Assembly (NCBI GenBank): GCA_035772405.1
Contig: JAYKKM010000349.1
Span: 310,001 to 374,000, forward strand
From: Chrysogorgia sp. JL179-B06
Taxonomy: Eukaryota; Cnidaria; Anthozoa; Scleralcyonacea; Chrysogorgiidae
Length of the DNA: 64,000 nucleotides
Direction of reading: 5' to 3'
Of this stretch, positions 9,832-21,169 are shown in pieces. The position numbers were made by a program, and so were the translations under genes. How positions within the stretch are numbered: position 1 is the first letter of the stretch; every line of letters starts with the position of its first letter. The notes below the pieces were generated by a model, which searched no databases, was not told the origin of the DNA, and worked only from the letters and a program-made list of their open reading frames with translations.

Positions 9832-11160
9832 AATGTATGCGTATCCAAACGAAAACGGATTAGTGTGGGTGGACGGGGCCTGAGTCATTCAAGAATCAAG
9901 AGGTGAATTATGTAGTTCAACTTCATCTACATAAACTGCGTATGTCTGCGCCTGCGATGCGCAAGCAATGTATATTGCGTCAATTCTTCAGTACAAAAAG
10001 TACATTTCATTCCTTATTGAATAACTTCCAATCCTGAGTTGACAAAATAAATCACTCTTTCGAACCGGACTTAGTAGAGACCTGGGAAAGGCCTAGATTT
10101 CTAGGCGGAGAAGGTGAAGGAGTCTGAAAACGGCCTAGTTTTTTGGGCGCAGGGCCTGAGTACGGCCTAGAAATAGGGAAATACGTGGCCGTTTCCAGTC
10201 TTCTGCACCCAAAACTCGGACTTTTCCAGACTCCATGCCAAAGCAGATAGGCAATGACGTCTTTGACGCGTAAGATGAGACGAGTGGCTTTGGGATTAAT
10301 AAACAAACAGCTGTTCATACTTGCGCAATACAGGATAGTATCAATTAAGTATAGTCTAGACCTGTAGAACAAAAACTGATCACAAAACGACCTGCAAACC
10401 ATGGGTTAGTTTGAACGGTTTTACATTCTATTACAATAAAACTAGACAGTCTAATTTATAATTTTCACTTGCCTAGTTTTCAATTTCTGCCACATTTTTG
10501 CCGAAACTTCGGGCATAACTGAGCTCTTTTGGAACGGCGTTAGAACGGTTTCAGTTAGCGATTAGGAATTGCGTCCAATGTATTTTAACCGTGAGTCAGA
10601 GTAAACGAACTCTGTGTTGGCTCCCGCACAAGGCCTGTCATTGGCTTGTCATTGTCATTTATTTCCCAACTACAAAACGTGCTATCGTGACAGATTTATC
10701 TTACCAACTCCAACTAATTATCTTGTAACATCCCCATGGCGACTTTCTAAAATTTTATTGCAGGCAATTGAATATCATGGCTAAAAAGAGCGTATTTAAA
10801 TTAGTAAAGACGCGGAGTTTGATGAGAATCGGATGAATAATGCGGGAGATACGAGCGATGAAAGTGTTTTATATTTTTTTAGTTTGTTTTTTTTAGTTGT
10901 TTTTTTTTAGTTTTTTTTTAGTTTTTTTTTTAGCTGTTTGTGTCGACTACAGTACAGGGACTTGTCCATACAAATTCAGAAAATCGCCATGGGGGTGTTA
11001 CTAGCTCATTCTTACAACATACTGTATCTTATTACTATCAACTATACAAACAGAGAAAGACTGTTAATATACAAATAATCATACATTTCCTACTTTAACT
11101 ACAGCTTAATAATAATGTTCAGTTTAGTTCCTTTGCTTAACTATAGTAATGGCTTTATTA
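9832..11160. repeat. Duplicated segment (copy A), paired with about 29340-30190
   Basis: Long blocks match in the same order and orientation at 29350-30190, for example AATTCTTCAGTACAAAAAGT, CTAGACCTGTAGAACA and GTCCAATGTATTTTAACCG. Copy A has extra pieces (e.g. 10078-10235, a block repeated around CTAGAAATAGG) and a T-rich stretch at 10870-10940. I see no gene in it. Confidence 0.7.
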
Positions 11161-12025
11161 CACAGGCGTTCGAACGATTTCAGTTAGCTGTTCGCCGTTC
11201 CGCGAACGGTTTCAGTTTATAGCCGTTCGAACGGTTAATAACAGGCACCGAACGTTTAATAACAGGCATTCGAACGCTCTGTTAATAATTTAAACGTTTT
11301 ATCAAACCATTTGAACGTCTTCTTAAAGCGTTCGCTTACCAAACGGTAGGCGAACGCTATTTTCGTGCCGTTCGCTAAAGCGTTAAGGTTCCAAACAATA
11401 CGTGGACGATCGTCAAGCTCATATCCTCAGAACAATATATCAATTGAACGAGTAGTACATCATTGTAACCTTCGCTCTCCATCTGAGTCTCGTTAGCTTA
11501 ATGGTTAGAGCGTCTCACCGGCAATCAGAAGGTTACAGGTTCGATTCCTGTCAGAATCATTTTTCTGAGAATACGAGCTTGACGATCGTCCACGTATCGT
11601 CTGTCTACTCCGAGCTCTCCCACATTCACTACAACATTGTGTATATTAACGCATATAGTACCAAATTGGCAAACTTTTCCCTGAGATTATCGAACGTAAA
11701 ATTTCTTACCTTCAAAGACGCCATGGCAGAAATCTTGATATACACTGTAGCTTTACCTGTGCGTAGCCAGGGGCCGGTCTATATTGTGAGAGGAACACAT
11801 TCTTTTATAGTCGTTGTGTGACGTAGGAAATATTGACATGTCATCTGCGAGGAACCAATCAGATTATTCGATACCAGGCTAGGCAAATCAGTTGAAAAGT
11901 TTTTCCGTAATGTATAGTAAATTGATAAAACGTTTAAAATTATTAACAGAGCGAATGCCTGTTATTAAACGTTCGGTGCCTGTTATTAACCGTTCGAATG
12001 GCTAACTGAAACCGTTCGCGTGTCG
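11160..12025. mobile_element. Inverted-repeat element enclosing a tRNA-like SINE piece
   Basis: The left end (11165-11330) carries GTTCGAACG, CGAACGGTTTCAGTT and AATAACAGGCACCGAACG blocks. The right end (about 11925-12020) carries the same blocks as their reverse complement, down to CTGAAACCGTTCGCG. The interior includes the tRNA-like stretch at 11487-11552. The paralogous copy at 30185-30920 has the left end but has lost the right one. It ends where an LTR starts (TGTCGGGAAATTG, 12022). Confidence 0.6.
11487..11552 (+). repeat. tRNA-like SINE head, truncated
   Basis: It shows box A (TTAGCTTAATGGTTAGAG) and box B (GGTTCGATTCC) at tRNA spacing, but the 3' acceptor strand is missing. It is the counterpart of 30494-30565. 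Confidence 0.65.
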
Positions 12026-12056
12026 GGAAATTGTTTGTCATAATCGATAACAAGGG
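12022..12056 (+). repeat. Start of a BEL-type LTR split by the MULE insertion
   Basis: TGTCGGGAAATTGTTT here equals the start of the LTR at 19575. The sequence resumes after the MULE at 18667 (CCGTGCACC ... AGATCTGTCAGCGCC), a block also found near 31244 next to LTR sequence. The MULE thus landed inside an older LTR. Confidence 0.55.
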
Positions 12057-12065
12057 CAACGAGAG

Positions 12066-12480
12066 GAGTCTCCCTTTTGGTCGAGGGTCGAGGGTCGAGG
12101 GTCATAAGTCGAGGGTCGAGGGTCATAAGTCGAGGGTCGAGGGTAAAAAGTCGAGGGTCGAGGGTAAAAAGTCGAGGGTCGAGGGTAAAAAGTCGAGGGT
12201 CAGAAAATATGAAATAACGTTTAGAATAATCTTATTTTTAATCTAATATTTTTATAATATTATTAATATACCTCTGTATATTATATACGCGTATCCGTAT
12301 ATACGCACGAAAATATATCAAATTGTAACGCAAACAAAATTAGGGTAGCGCCGGAACGTTTGTATGCTGTCGATAAACATAAAATATACATGACGAAAGA
12401 TCTTACACGTCATCATAAGCCAAGACAAATGCGTTATCCTTACATTATCCTTATGCTAGACTGTACCGCTGATTAGATGG
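12066..12480. repeat. Left terminal inverted repeat of the MULE, with TCGAGGG minisatellite
   Basis: It matches 18290-18666 in inverted orientation, including the GTATATTATATACGCGTATC and ACATAAAATATACATGACG blocks. Units of 14-28 bp built on GTCGAGGGTCGAGGGT occupy 12079-12200. Confidence 0.8.
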
Positions 12481-12633
12481 CGGAGGGGGGGCACAGATGA
12501 GTAAAAAAAGTAAAAATGTGTATCTCATTTTAAAATATCACTTAGGACTACTTTAAGCATTTGACACGTAGCAATTCATGTTGTATGAAATAAATTTCTT
12601 CGCGTGTGTCGTGCAGGGTAACGTTTTATCGTT

Positions 12634-15118
12634 TCATTGAACTACAACGTTTAATCCACACTTGTTCAGTTGAAGGCGTTGCCCATCATCTAGCGATGTA
12701 CACAATGCGGCCGACACGTAGACGAGCCCAGTAAACAATGGATTTTTCTTTTTCACGTGATTAGCCGACAAATGATAATAAGTGTTTGAATAGTCACTAC
12801 AATACTGGAAATGCCCCGTGTCATTTTTTCCAGTAATACGTCTATCCACGTGTTTTAGTATGACGTTGAATGGCGAACTTCTGAATCTTTCCGAAAAAGC
12901 ACATCCACAACCATAGCATTTTTTAACTATTGGCTCTAGAAGCACAACCTCGTATCTATTGGGAGACATCCCCGAGTGCCATAACGAACCTGCAGGATTA
13001 TTTGCAATATTGATCTGCGGATTAAAAAAACTAGATATCGCAGGAATTTGCTGTGGTTGTGGTTGTCGTTGCGCATGAGAAAGCTGAGAGAGGTGTAAAG
13101 GAAGCTGCCAGTTGTGTAATGACGCTGCAGATGGTGCACTTAATATTTCACAATTCTGCGCTTGTTGGTTCGTCTGACGCTGAGTAAAGGTAGCTGCTGT
13201 CCTTTGCGGCTGAGGGAAGGGAGTTGATGTGGCACTAATCAATTGTGAACTGCTTGGTATTTCGCTCGACACCGTGGAAACTGAAACAGCATGTGCAGTT
13301 ACATTTGTTTGACTGCGAACTGTAGTCGTAGATGATGACCGTTGTATATTTTTCTTTCTTTTCTTGGTAGGGCGGGGAAAGTGAGATGATTTAGGATCGA
13401 TAAGCAGTCCCGTGTCCTCATCCGCAAACATCTCTTTACCCATGCGGTTCGCTTTTTCTATCTCCTGTCGATGTTTTGATACTCGTCTTTCAGCAAAAGA
13501 AGGGCCAGACCCCCCACGTGTCGATCCATGTTGAAAGTTCTTTAACGTAACGTCTAGTACCAAAGAGTCACGAACGTCGGCTTGACAGGCATCAAGCATT
13601 GACAATTTGGAACGATCTCTGTGAGCCCAGCCTGCATGGATTACCTCAGCTTGGTTCATCTGCGGTGCGTCTTTTGGTGCGAAAGCACGGAATATGTATC
13701 CACGCCTTGCATGCCACCAAGAGACCCACTGTTCTAAAGGTTTTCTGTCCTCTTTATCTTTCGCAAAGTTATCCATATCTTTCTTGGCGGAATCGTACGC
13801 AACTGTGGTAGTGCTGTAAAGCAGATTATCACAGAGGGATTTAAACTCCTGTGCACTATCAGCGTCCAGAGTTTTAGCCTTCTTATTTCTGCAGTCCTTA
13901 AAATGAAATTCGCAGGTCTTGATACATGCTGAATTCCCAAACACTTTCGAAATACCCGCCAAATTGGCCCCAGCCATATCGGTACACCATCCAATGGGGT
14001 TAAATTTTACTGGTGTATGAGTGATCTTTGTCAACGCTTCGTTGAAAAGATTCCAAAATAGTTCGACGTTTGCCGTGTTTTCTTGTTCAGCCTCCATGAT
14101 TGCTAGGGGTACCTGTTTCCGAAGTAGAGGATGATACACACTTGCGGTTAACGTGATAAACCCCCGACAACGATTGTGTTTGCCGTCGAAAAAACAGTAT
14201 TCACTGTTCATGAAGTGGTCTCCATTTTTGTCCATGTTTAAACCTATTTTGGCTTTTGTAGTGCTCGTTTTGAAAACATAGGAGGGATGGTCAGGATTTC
14301 CTCTTCTGTCGTTGATCTTGTACACGAACAACTTGTCTTTCTTGTCGCAATATTGTTTAAATGTCACCACACCTTCAAAATTATGTCCGAACGGTTCTAT
14401 GGTTCCCTTCACTTTTTGTTTAATATTATCTACCCATTTTTTGTCAATAGTAGACTCCGTTTCTTTTTCAACAGTATCCCAATCCATTTGCTTTTGGAAC
14501 GCTGATAAGACGAAGGCGGACTGCACTTCTGATGGTTTGATGTTCGGATTGTTTCTAACCAGTTCTTCGACACTTTTGACGTCCTTCTTGACACATATCG
14601 GTTTAATGGGACATGTGTGTTCTCCAATATGGTATACGGTAACCTTGTTAGTGCCATAACTTAGGTACCGTCGAGCATAACAAGGTAAAAATTCTCCCTC
14701 TTTGCCACATCCTTTGCACAATTGCATTTGCCCGCCTTTTCCCTCGAATTGGGTTGTATTGGTCACTCCATATTGAACCTTGAAAGGACAGTTATCCTCA
14801 GTACAACGGTAAGATCCTTTACAGTCGGAAAACCGAACCCGACTATGCCCTTTCCAGTTCGTGGGACCAGTTTTCTTCCACTTTCTTCCATCTTGTAAAA
14901 CTTTTGTGTCTCCAGCAGCAAACGGCTGAATCACATATTTCCTTAATCCGTCGATTCCTTCAGGTAACTGCTGAACAGACTCCGTCACGACATCTTTCCA
15001 TTCAGAAATGGCTATCTTTCGCTGACGTTGTCTACCATGTGTTGTCCCGTCATCTTCCGAACTTTCTTCGGAAGAACTGTCGGACTTAATCTCTTTCTTC
15101 ACCTTTGGCTTTGGCGTT
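12634..15118 (-). CDS. MULE transposase, main 3' exon
   Basis: An open frame of about 825 codons, preceded by an acceptor (TTTTCTAG just upstream of 15118), so the ATG is in an upstream exon; the frame itself begins with TPKPK. Order of parts: Ser/acidic N-terminus, a WRKY-GCM1/FLYWCH-like zinc finger (FSDCKGSYRCTEDNCPFKV ... HTCP, about residues 90-170), then a MULE DDE core. In the core, FFDGKHNR supplies the first Asp, WCTDMAGANLAGISKVF the second, and CEFHFKDCRN follows. After it come a basic and Gln/Ser-rich linker and a C-terminal Cys-rich domain (KKCYGCGCAFSERF ... YYHLS). The frame is full-length without stops, so the gene may be recently active. The family assignment is supported by the 9-bp duplication. 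Confidence 0.8.
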
Positions 15119-15835
15119 CTAGAAAAGAAAATACTTTAAATTATTTTATCGACTAATCTGCAGTGGTCAATTGTTATACCGTGCATAATTCGTAAACAGC
15201 TTAACTGTTAAACACTAACCAGATATCAAAATAACTTCTCACACACCATTTAATATACGAAAATACAAGACATGCATTAATATATAAGGTGAATAAGCTA
15301 TTTGTGTTAAAATTAAGGGTTGGCCGGGGTAAGCATTTCAATCATAACCGATGAAAGCTATTTCCGTATTCTTTGATTATATATTATTTTCGGGTAATAC
15401 GTTATCCGGCCGGCGTTAAACCGTAAGATTTCTAATTGTATTTAGTGTTTTACACTTTACTTCATTGTACCAGCATTTACGAAAGTCATCCAATTCACAC
15501 AAATCTAAATGGTGTTCTAGCTATCGATCGCGTGTACATTGTACATTGTATAAATGCGTTTGAACGTTTCCTCGTGCAATGACTTCTTTTACTGACAAAT
15601 TTGGAATCATTTAGCCAGATTTTTAGACTTTTTCGTTACCAAATTTACAATGCATGTCGAAACGGAGCTTTCTGAATTTCTAAGTACAGCAATCTCGGTA
15701 GTTTGCGTGTGAATGGCACTTGGCTCTGTCTGCATATTATGTTTAAAAAAAATATTAAACTAGTTCAATTTCCTTTATATTACGTAAGAAATAAGCAGAT
15801 ACAGTATTGAATATTTTATGTTTAATCACTTATAC

Positions 15836-15943
15836 CTTGATGCCCTCGGCATTTTTTTCTTAGAAGATGGACCTGCTGATGCCTTGCTGCCAGATGTGGC
15901 ACTTATAATAATGACGTCACTATCGCTTCCATCTGCACTGACC
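15836..15943 (-). CDS. MULE transposase gene, upstream exon
   Basis: The exon is flanked by AG (CTCTAC side read as GTAGAG) and GTATAAG. It encodes an acidic/Ser-rich stretch with VSADGSDSDVIIISATS and PSSKKKMPRAS. The last two bases plus the first base of the exon ending at 15118 complete an Arg codon and keep the frame, which supports the splice. Confidence 0.65.
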
Positions 15944-16457
15944 CTCTACAATGAAATTGCATTTTGTTTTAGTTGTATGAAAACTTGAAGGAAAAGTTAG
16001 TTAGGGAGAGTATCATAAGCAACAGACATAAAATGTAAGTGTGCGATTCAAATATCAGCACTGATAAAGTGTACCATCGCAACATTCGCAATGTTATTGA
16101 AAGGATATTGCCAGGTTAACTCGTAGTCATATCCAATTGGGCGATGCAGGTGCATGTGCAAGAGCAGGTTCTGCAGATATTTTTGCCTACGTACTGCAAA
16201 TGTTCCAGTCTGAGAAAGCCTGATATGTTGCACGGTGGCTTGCAGATCTATTACCTCGGCCGGCTTTTGGTAAATTGTTTGCTCTCCACTGACAATACGG
16301 CGATATTTTCAGTTTATTTGTTCCATTTCTTATAGTAGTTGAAGGTACATGTTTAACTATTTCATCTTATAACTGTCCCGTTTGTGAACTCAGTGTTACA
16401 GGTCACTATCCACATGCATGTGATCAATAATTGGATAGTTTTATAACTTTTATTTAC

Positions 16458-16559
16458 CTTGTTCCAAAATGAACCATGAGTACGTGGTATTACAGGTGCA
16501 CCCGGGTTGTAATCGTCGTCGTCCCGTGATTCATATTTTAGTGCCTTTTTCGCCTTAAC
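16458..16559 (-). CDS. MULE transposase gene, upstream exon
   Basis: A 102-bp exon between an acceptor (AAACAG) and a donor (GTAAAT). It encodes 34 residues including YESRDDDDYNPGAP and HGSFWNK. Charged and low in homology, it is probably part of the disordered N-terminus. Confidence 0.55.
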
Positions 16560-16654
16560 CTGTTTAGAGTAAAAACAATTCATGATCAGTGACAAAAGCG
16601 GAAAACAATACTTAAAATACTGTAAGAGTAAAACAGTTTCAACATCGAACATAC

Positions 16655-16744
16655 CGTTTTGAGACCAGGTTTTGACTGAACGCTACTTTCAAGCTGGCGC
16701 AGGATGGAAGGACTCTCTTCTTCCGTGGTACTACCATCATGAGT
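16655..16744 (-). CDS. MULE transposase gene, upstream exon
   Basis: A 90-bp exon (30 codons; THDGSTTEEESPSILRQL...) between TAG and GTATGT splice signals. The acidic content fits its neighbours; assignment is by position and open frame only. Confidence 0.5.
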
Positions 16745-16836
16745 CTATAAACGGCATATTTTTAAAAACATAGTAAACAGTTCCTGATTAACGCAAAATA
16801 AAAAGGCAGCAAACTCCAAACGTTAAAAATCAGTAC

Positions 16837-16934
16837 ACTGTCACTGGATGCCTCTTTCTTTCCTCTTCTGCTCTTCTCAGGTGATTGAGTTAAATCAATT
16901 GTCATGTAGGTCGATGAATGGCCCTTTTTTCGCA
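16837..16934 (-). CDS. MULE transposase gene, upstream exon (boundaries approximate)
   Basis: An open segment with KKGHSSTYMTIDLTQSPEKS between a CATTTCAG acceptor and a GTACTG donor. Its length (98 bp) does not fit in phase with both neighbours, so a further small exon or a different boundary is likely. Confidence 0.4.
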
Positions 16935-17059
16935 CTGAAATGTGGAATAAGAATGATGTATAAACCTTTATTGAAGTGCGAATAAATAAGTAACTCTTTC
17001 CTTTGGCAATTTCCTCCAAGGCACCTTGACCAGCAATTATATTTGTAGTTTGATAGAGT

Positions 17060-17590
17060 GTAACCAAAAGTTGAGAGTCGAGAGAAAAAGTCGAGAGTAA
17101 AAGGTCGAGAGTCGACAAATATCGAAAAAATTAGGAATAAAATATAATTATCTAATGCCTAATGGTTAACAACATACAAGCGAATATGAAGTGAATATAT
17201 ATGTGTATTTCAGTTATTCGTTCGTTATGTCAGGCTGAAGAACCATGCGAAAAGCAACATTCTGGCAGGTTAGACCGGCGTTTCTATATGTGTGAAAGCT
17301 AAAGCGCCGAAATGGCGGAGAGCCGCAAGCAGTGACACCTCGCTTGCAGGCATTTCCGTAGACAAAAACCGAAAAAACATTTCGAATATTTGGATATATC
17401 TTGGCTTCCGTTTAGACTTTCGTTTGTGTGTTTACATGCTGAAAGAGACTCTACGCATCGTATACGTGTTTTATGTAATTTTTATTCATTATATATGTAT
17501 ATAATACATTTTATTCGTCGTTGTTTCGACATTTGTCGACTCTCGATTTTTTAGTCTCGACTTTTGCTCTTGCGGCTCTCAGTCTCACTT
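17060..17590. mobile_element. Nested inverted-repeat element related to the MULE ends
   Basis: Blocks of GTCGAGAGTAAAAGGTCGAGAG at 17068-17116 and their reverse complements at 17525-17585 face each other, resembling the TCGAGGGTAAAAAG repeats of the surrounding MULE. It lies in an intron of the transposase gene and looks like a non-autonomous relative inserted in the parent element. Confidence 0.5.
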
Positions 17591-17804
17591 ACTGATTGAT
17601 ATCAAACGACTGAAGCAGCAAAATGGGTTTGGAAAACTTTGTCTTTAATGTAATGTAATGTCAACCAACTATTTTAGTGAGATTTTACGGAATTTTGCAC
17701 CCGCGACTTTACTCACGACTTTTTACCCACGCCCATTACTCAAACTCGCCGAGTTCAAACTCTAAACATAATACTCAATATTACAAGAGGTTTGAAAATA
17801 TTAC

Positions 17805-17966
17805 CTTGCTAAGATTTATCGCCTTTTGTAGAGCAACGTGTTCATCTTCCGTTTGGTATTCTTCCAGCCAGTTTACAATCCCAAGAGTTTTCGACGATTC
17901 TTCGATTTCGCTTGAGCTGCTGCTTCCATTACCAGAAACAACTTCGCTGTACAATCTCGCTGACAT
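17805..17966 (-). CDS. MULE transposase gene, probable first coding exon
   Basis: It begins with ATG (MSARLYSEVVSGNGSSSSSE...) and ends at a GTAATA donor after 54 codons. Ser/Glu-rich content matches the other small exons. The start is chosen because it is the first ATG of the open segment and lies downstream of the inverted repeat. Confidence 0.5.
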
Positions 17967-18289
17967 ATTTTAGACTGATAAGTAATACCAACTAATTAAA
18001 GTTTACTGAAAGTTTTAAGACAGAATTATCTTCAAACGCAAGACTAGTATATACCCAACACTGCAATGAGCACACAAATGTGATTCGGATGACAGTGTCA
18101 GCTGTCATTTCCTTATTTATTTGTCACTCTTGGTGGTATATCTACTGTTATTTGATCCCATCTAGCCTTATTTTAGCTTTCAACAAACATTGTTGCTTAC
18201 GTACATTTGCGTGCGTATATACGGATACGTATAATTCAGAGGTATATTAATAATAATATTTGGCATTTACACTCGTTGTCAGTAGATGA

Positions 18290-18666
18290 AAGTAAATCCA
18301 GAGATGGGGGGACAGTCTAGCGAAAGGGCAATGTGAGGATATCGCATTTGTCTTGGCTTATGATGACATGTGTAAGTTCTTTCGTCATGTATATTTTATG
18401 TTTATCGACAGCATACAAACGTTCCGACGCTACTCTAATTTTGTTTGCGTTACAATTTGATATATTTGCGTGCGTATATACGGATACGCGTATATAATAT
18501 ACAGAGGTATATTAATAATAATATTTAAAAAATATTAGATTAAAAGTAAGATTATTTTAAGCGTTATTTCATATTTTCTGACCCTCGACTTTTTACCCTC
18601 GACCCTCGACTTTTTACCCTCGACCCTCGACTTATGACCCTCGACCCTCGACCAAAAGGGAGACTC
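18290..18666. repeat. Right terminal inverted repeat of the MULE
   Basis: Reverse complement of 12066-12480; it ends in CCCTCGACCAAAAGGG followed by AGACTC. A shorter extra copy of the inner part (CGTATATACGGATACG) is present at 18210-18250, so the inner repeat was partly duplicated. Confidence 0.8.
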
Positions 18667-18675
18667 CAACGAGAG

Positions 18676-19574
18676 CCGTGCACCTTGAGCTTGTAATTAG
18701 AGATCTGTCAGCGCCGACTTTCATGAGGTGTTTGAGATTAATAGCCCGGAGATAGGGAAATTTTTCGAAAATTAGGGAAGGCGGGATACCTCGCCTCATT
18801 GTTTCTTACTTTCTGACAATGCAAAGACATTCAAGGTTAGGCCACACCGCCACAGATAGGGCACTCAAAGAACTTTTTGACGGTGTAGAAATGCAAGAAG
18901 AGTTGAGTGTCCATAGGATAGACTATAGAGTGGAGATTTAATTTGGAAAGGGCCCCTTGGTGGGGAGGCTTTTTCGAAAGGCTTGTGGGTCTGGTTAAGA
19001 CACTTTGATGAATTAGTCACTGTCTTGACAGAGGTTTGTTTTTTGTTTTTTTATTATTCTACGTATTACATAAAAAGTTATTACATTTTAGGGCTAGGGA
19101 CTACTAGAAACCTTAAAAGGCTTTTTATTAAGATCCCTAGGTTCAAGTACTTGAGTGTCAAACTTGAACACTTTTGGAATAGGCCTGGCGTAGCGTAGAG
19201 AATACCTCACAAACTTGAGAGAGTTCCATAAGGTTGATAAGCAGAGCAAGGGAACGCCAATTAAGGTTGTCGATGTTGTCGTTGTGCTCGAGCGAGGGAA
19301 AAGAGAGGCGAATGGAAAACGGGAATTGTCCAGGAATTGATTCCAAGTAAAGACAAGGTTGTTCGGGGGGGCGCTCGGCCTCGGGCTAAGACGTTGACGA
19401 GTGGAAAAGTTAAGGCTCTAGAAGTAGGAAGGGAATTGGAGGTTGGGCTCACTTAGGGAGGGAAATAGGAAAGATACCCTTCCACCAAAAACCAATAGGC
19501 CACGCAGTAAGCGAAACGCAGCGGATGAAAACGAAAGTTATGCTTGACTCGTAGGCGAGTCAAAGGGGGGAGAG
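18676..19574 (+). pseudogene. Decayed BEL/Pao integrase and pol C-terminus
   Basis: In shifting frames, the core near 18800-19010 reads like an integrase (SDNAKTFK-like, then RAPWWGG-like and ERLVGLVK-like text). The part near 19165-19440 matches the BEL C-terminal domain (FWNRW..EYLTNLREFHK, then a VVDVVVVLE-like block). It is interrupted at 19090-19143 by a short CTAGGGA...TCCCTAG palindrome. Numerous stops show long decay. Confidence 0.65.
19093..19143. repeat. About 50-bp palindromic element with CTAGGG ends (copy 1)
   Basis: GCTAGGGACTACTAGAAACC ... AAGATCCCTAGG is the counterpart of 33071-33120, where the ends are CTAGGGGTCT and AGACCCCTAG. Two copies of the same small palindrome at unrelated places suggest a mobile unit. 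No clear target duplication was identified. Confidence 0.5.
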
Positions 19575-19890
19575 TGTCGGGAAATTGTTTAGTAGAGACA
19601 TTTGATGAGACATTTTGAATTGATTAATTGTGGAGATGTTGCATAACACTATAGAGACATTTGATTGAGACATTTTGAATTGATTGGATTAATTGTGGAG
19701 ATGTTGCATAACACTATATACATCCCGCGGTACATCAAAGAAAACCGACTGGGTACAAAGAACGAAAACGAATCAGTCGCATAGCGAATAGAATATCCAG
19801 AAGAACAGTAGATACAGAGCCGAGCTGAACAGAACCTGACGAGAAAGCACAGCAGAAGTAAATGAGGTTATGAAATAACCAAGGTTAAAA
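19575..19890 (+). repeat. BEL-type LTR (right boundary uncertain)
   Basis: It starts TGTCGGGAAATTG directly after a purine run (AAAGGGGGGAGAG). A unit of roughly 60-70 bp (AGAGACATTTGAT ... GTTGCATAACACTAT) is tandemly duplicated at 19595-19720. Related sequence recurs at 31255-31300 and 34063-34300. Confidence 0.6.
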
Positions 19891-20255
19891 GCAAAGGAGA
19901 GCGCGACGGTGACTGCGGTAATCGCAAACGCTAGTGGCACGAAACTGCAGATGCATGTGTGTGTTCATAGCGCGCAATGCCGATCGAATAACGAAAGTAT
20001 GACGTTGTCTATGTCGTATAATATACCCCCCGAGGAAACATGACAGTTTTGTTGACAGTGCGCAAGAAAGAACACGGCTCACGTTTCGACAAGACTTCGT
20101 TACTCAATCGAACACCGCACGAACGAAGGGAACTTTTCTCTGCGGCGATCGTGTTTATAGAATCATTGTAAATAACGACTGCGAAATCTTCCGAAATGAA
20201 TCTCAGTCCGTCACTCACCGCTAGCATTTATCGGGCCTAGAAGTCTCCAGAGTTC
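19891..20255. other. No gene recognised
   Basis: Sequence following the LTR, likely BEL leader or flank. Overlapping short frames on the minus strand have no family resemblance. Confidence 0.35.
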
Positions 20256-21150
20256 CAGTGGCGTGCGGTCATGTAGCCTGCGGCAGGCCTTCAACCGCCA
20301 GAAATACAAGCGTCTGCACGCAGGCTAGCGGTCATGTAAATGTGAGCGCAAGCACCGCTTGCCTAGTCATTTTTACAAAATAAAGAATTTCTAGAGCGAT
20401 TTAAATTTCTCTTTAATCAACGTATATTCGATTATAAAATGCCGTGTCTTTTGCGTTTGTGTGTGATAATTGCGGTTGTTTCCTCAGCGGGGAATCAAGT
20501 GGATTATAAACGGCTTATAATATTGCGCCCTGCTCGATCAATACTCATGCTATTGCTTGATTATTAACCCGTCACGTGCCTTTTGCTGCGCAAATTTGGT
20601 GCAACTATTTAATCATACAATAATGGTAATCTTTAGTGACGACTTTCAATCTGTTTGGAAATGTGCGCGACTTTATTTATGGTTAGCTGAGAACATAGCT
20701 GAGAAGCAATCTGTTTCCAAAAATGCGTGTCACCTTCATGACGTACGTAACACCCAGAGCGCGTGTTTGAATCTTGCAAAATATGAACTCTATTCTGTTA
20801 TCAGGAATCACCAATATTATAAACTATTCGTTAATTCTTCTGATAGAGTTCTGGGCAGTCTTTCTACGTTATTTTTAACTTGCTGAAGAAAATACCGCAT
20901 CTACTGTACTTTTAACTCTTGACTCATGCAAAGCAAAGACCCAGTGAATTAACATGTTTATCCTAAAAAAGATATGAATAATACCCTGCTCAGATAAATG
21001 TTTTGAAAAACTCGTTCCTGAAATCGCTGGAAATGCACTTCTGGAGCTTTCGAAATTCGAATGCCCCCAAACCCCCCTACAGGTGCTATCTTCCAAGTGG
21101 CCAGTTGGCGGCTTGCATTGCCTAACACTTCCTGTCACCGCACGCCACTG
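20256..21150. mobile_element. Non-autonomous DNA transposon with CAGTGGCGTGCGGT ends
   Basis: The left end CAGTGGCGTGCGGT and right end ACCGCACGCCACTG are exact inverted repeats 895 bp apart. CAGTGGCG-type ends suggest the hAT superfamily, but the flanking 8-mers (CAGAGTTC, CCAAACGA) do not match, so the insertion site may have been rearranged. The 54-bp micro-element at 20274 sits just inside the left end. Confidence 0.6.
20274..20327. mobile_element. 54-bp palindromic micro-element with 9-bp target-site duplication
   Basis: It begins TAGCCTGCGGCAGG and ends CGCAGGCTA, and is flanked by the identical 9-mer GCGGTCATG at 20265-20273 and 20328-20336. The ends match those of the 41-bp element at 4733. 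Confidence 0.75.
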
Positions 21151-21169
21151 CCAAACGACAGGGAACCTA

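Larger units (their letters stand above)
12066..18666 (-). mobile_element. MULE (Mutator-like) DNA transposon, 6.6 kb
   Basis: The ends are GAGTCTCCCTTTTGG and its reverse complement. They are flanked by the perfect 9-mer CAACGAGAG at 12057-12065 and 18667-18675, the duplication size typical of Mutator-like elements. The terminal inverted repeats run for about 400 bp, and their outer part is a minisatellite of TCGAGGGTAAAAAG / TCGAGGGTCATAAG units. The interior holds a spliced minus-strand transposase gene and a nested relative at about 17060-17590. Confidence 0.85.

Noticed and set aside
12031..12246. 71-residue open frame with SRVEG repeats
   Set aside because: It is the TCGAGGGTAAAAAG minisatellite of the MULE terminus.
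20256..21150. Assigning a target duplication to the CAGTGGCG-ended element
   Set aside because: The flanking 8-mers differ; only the inverted ends support it.
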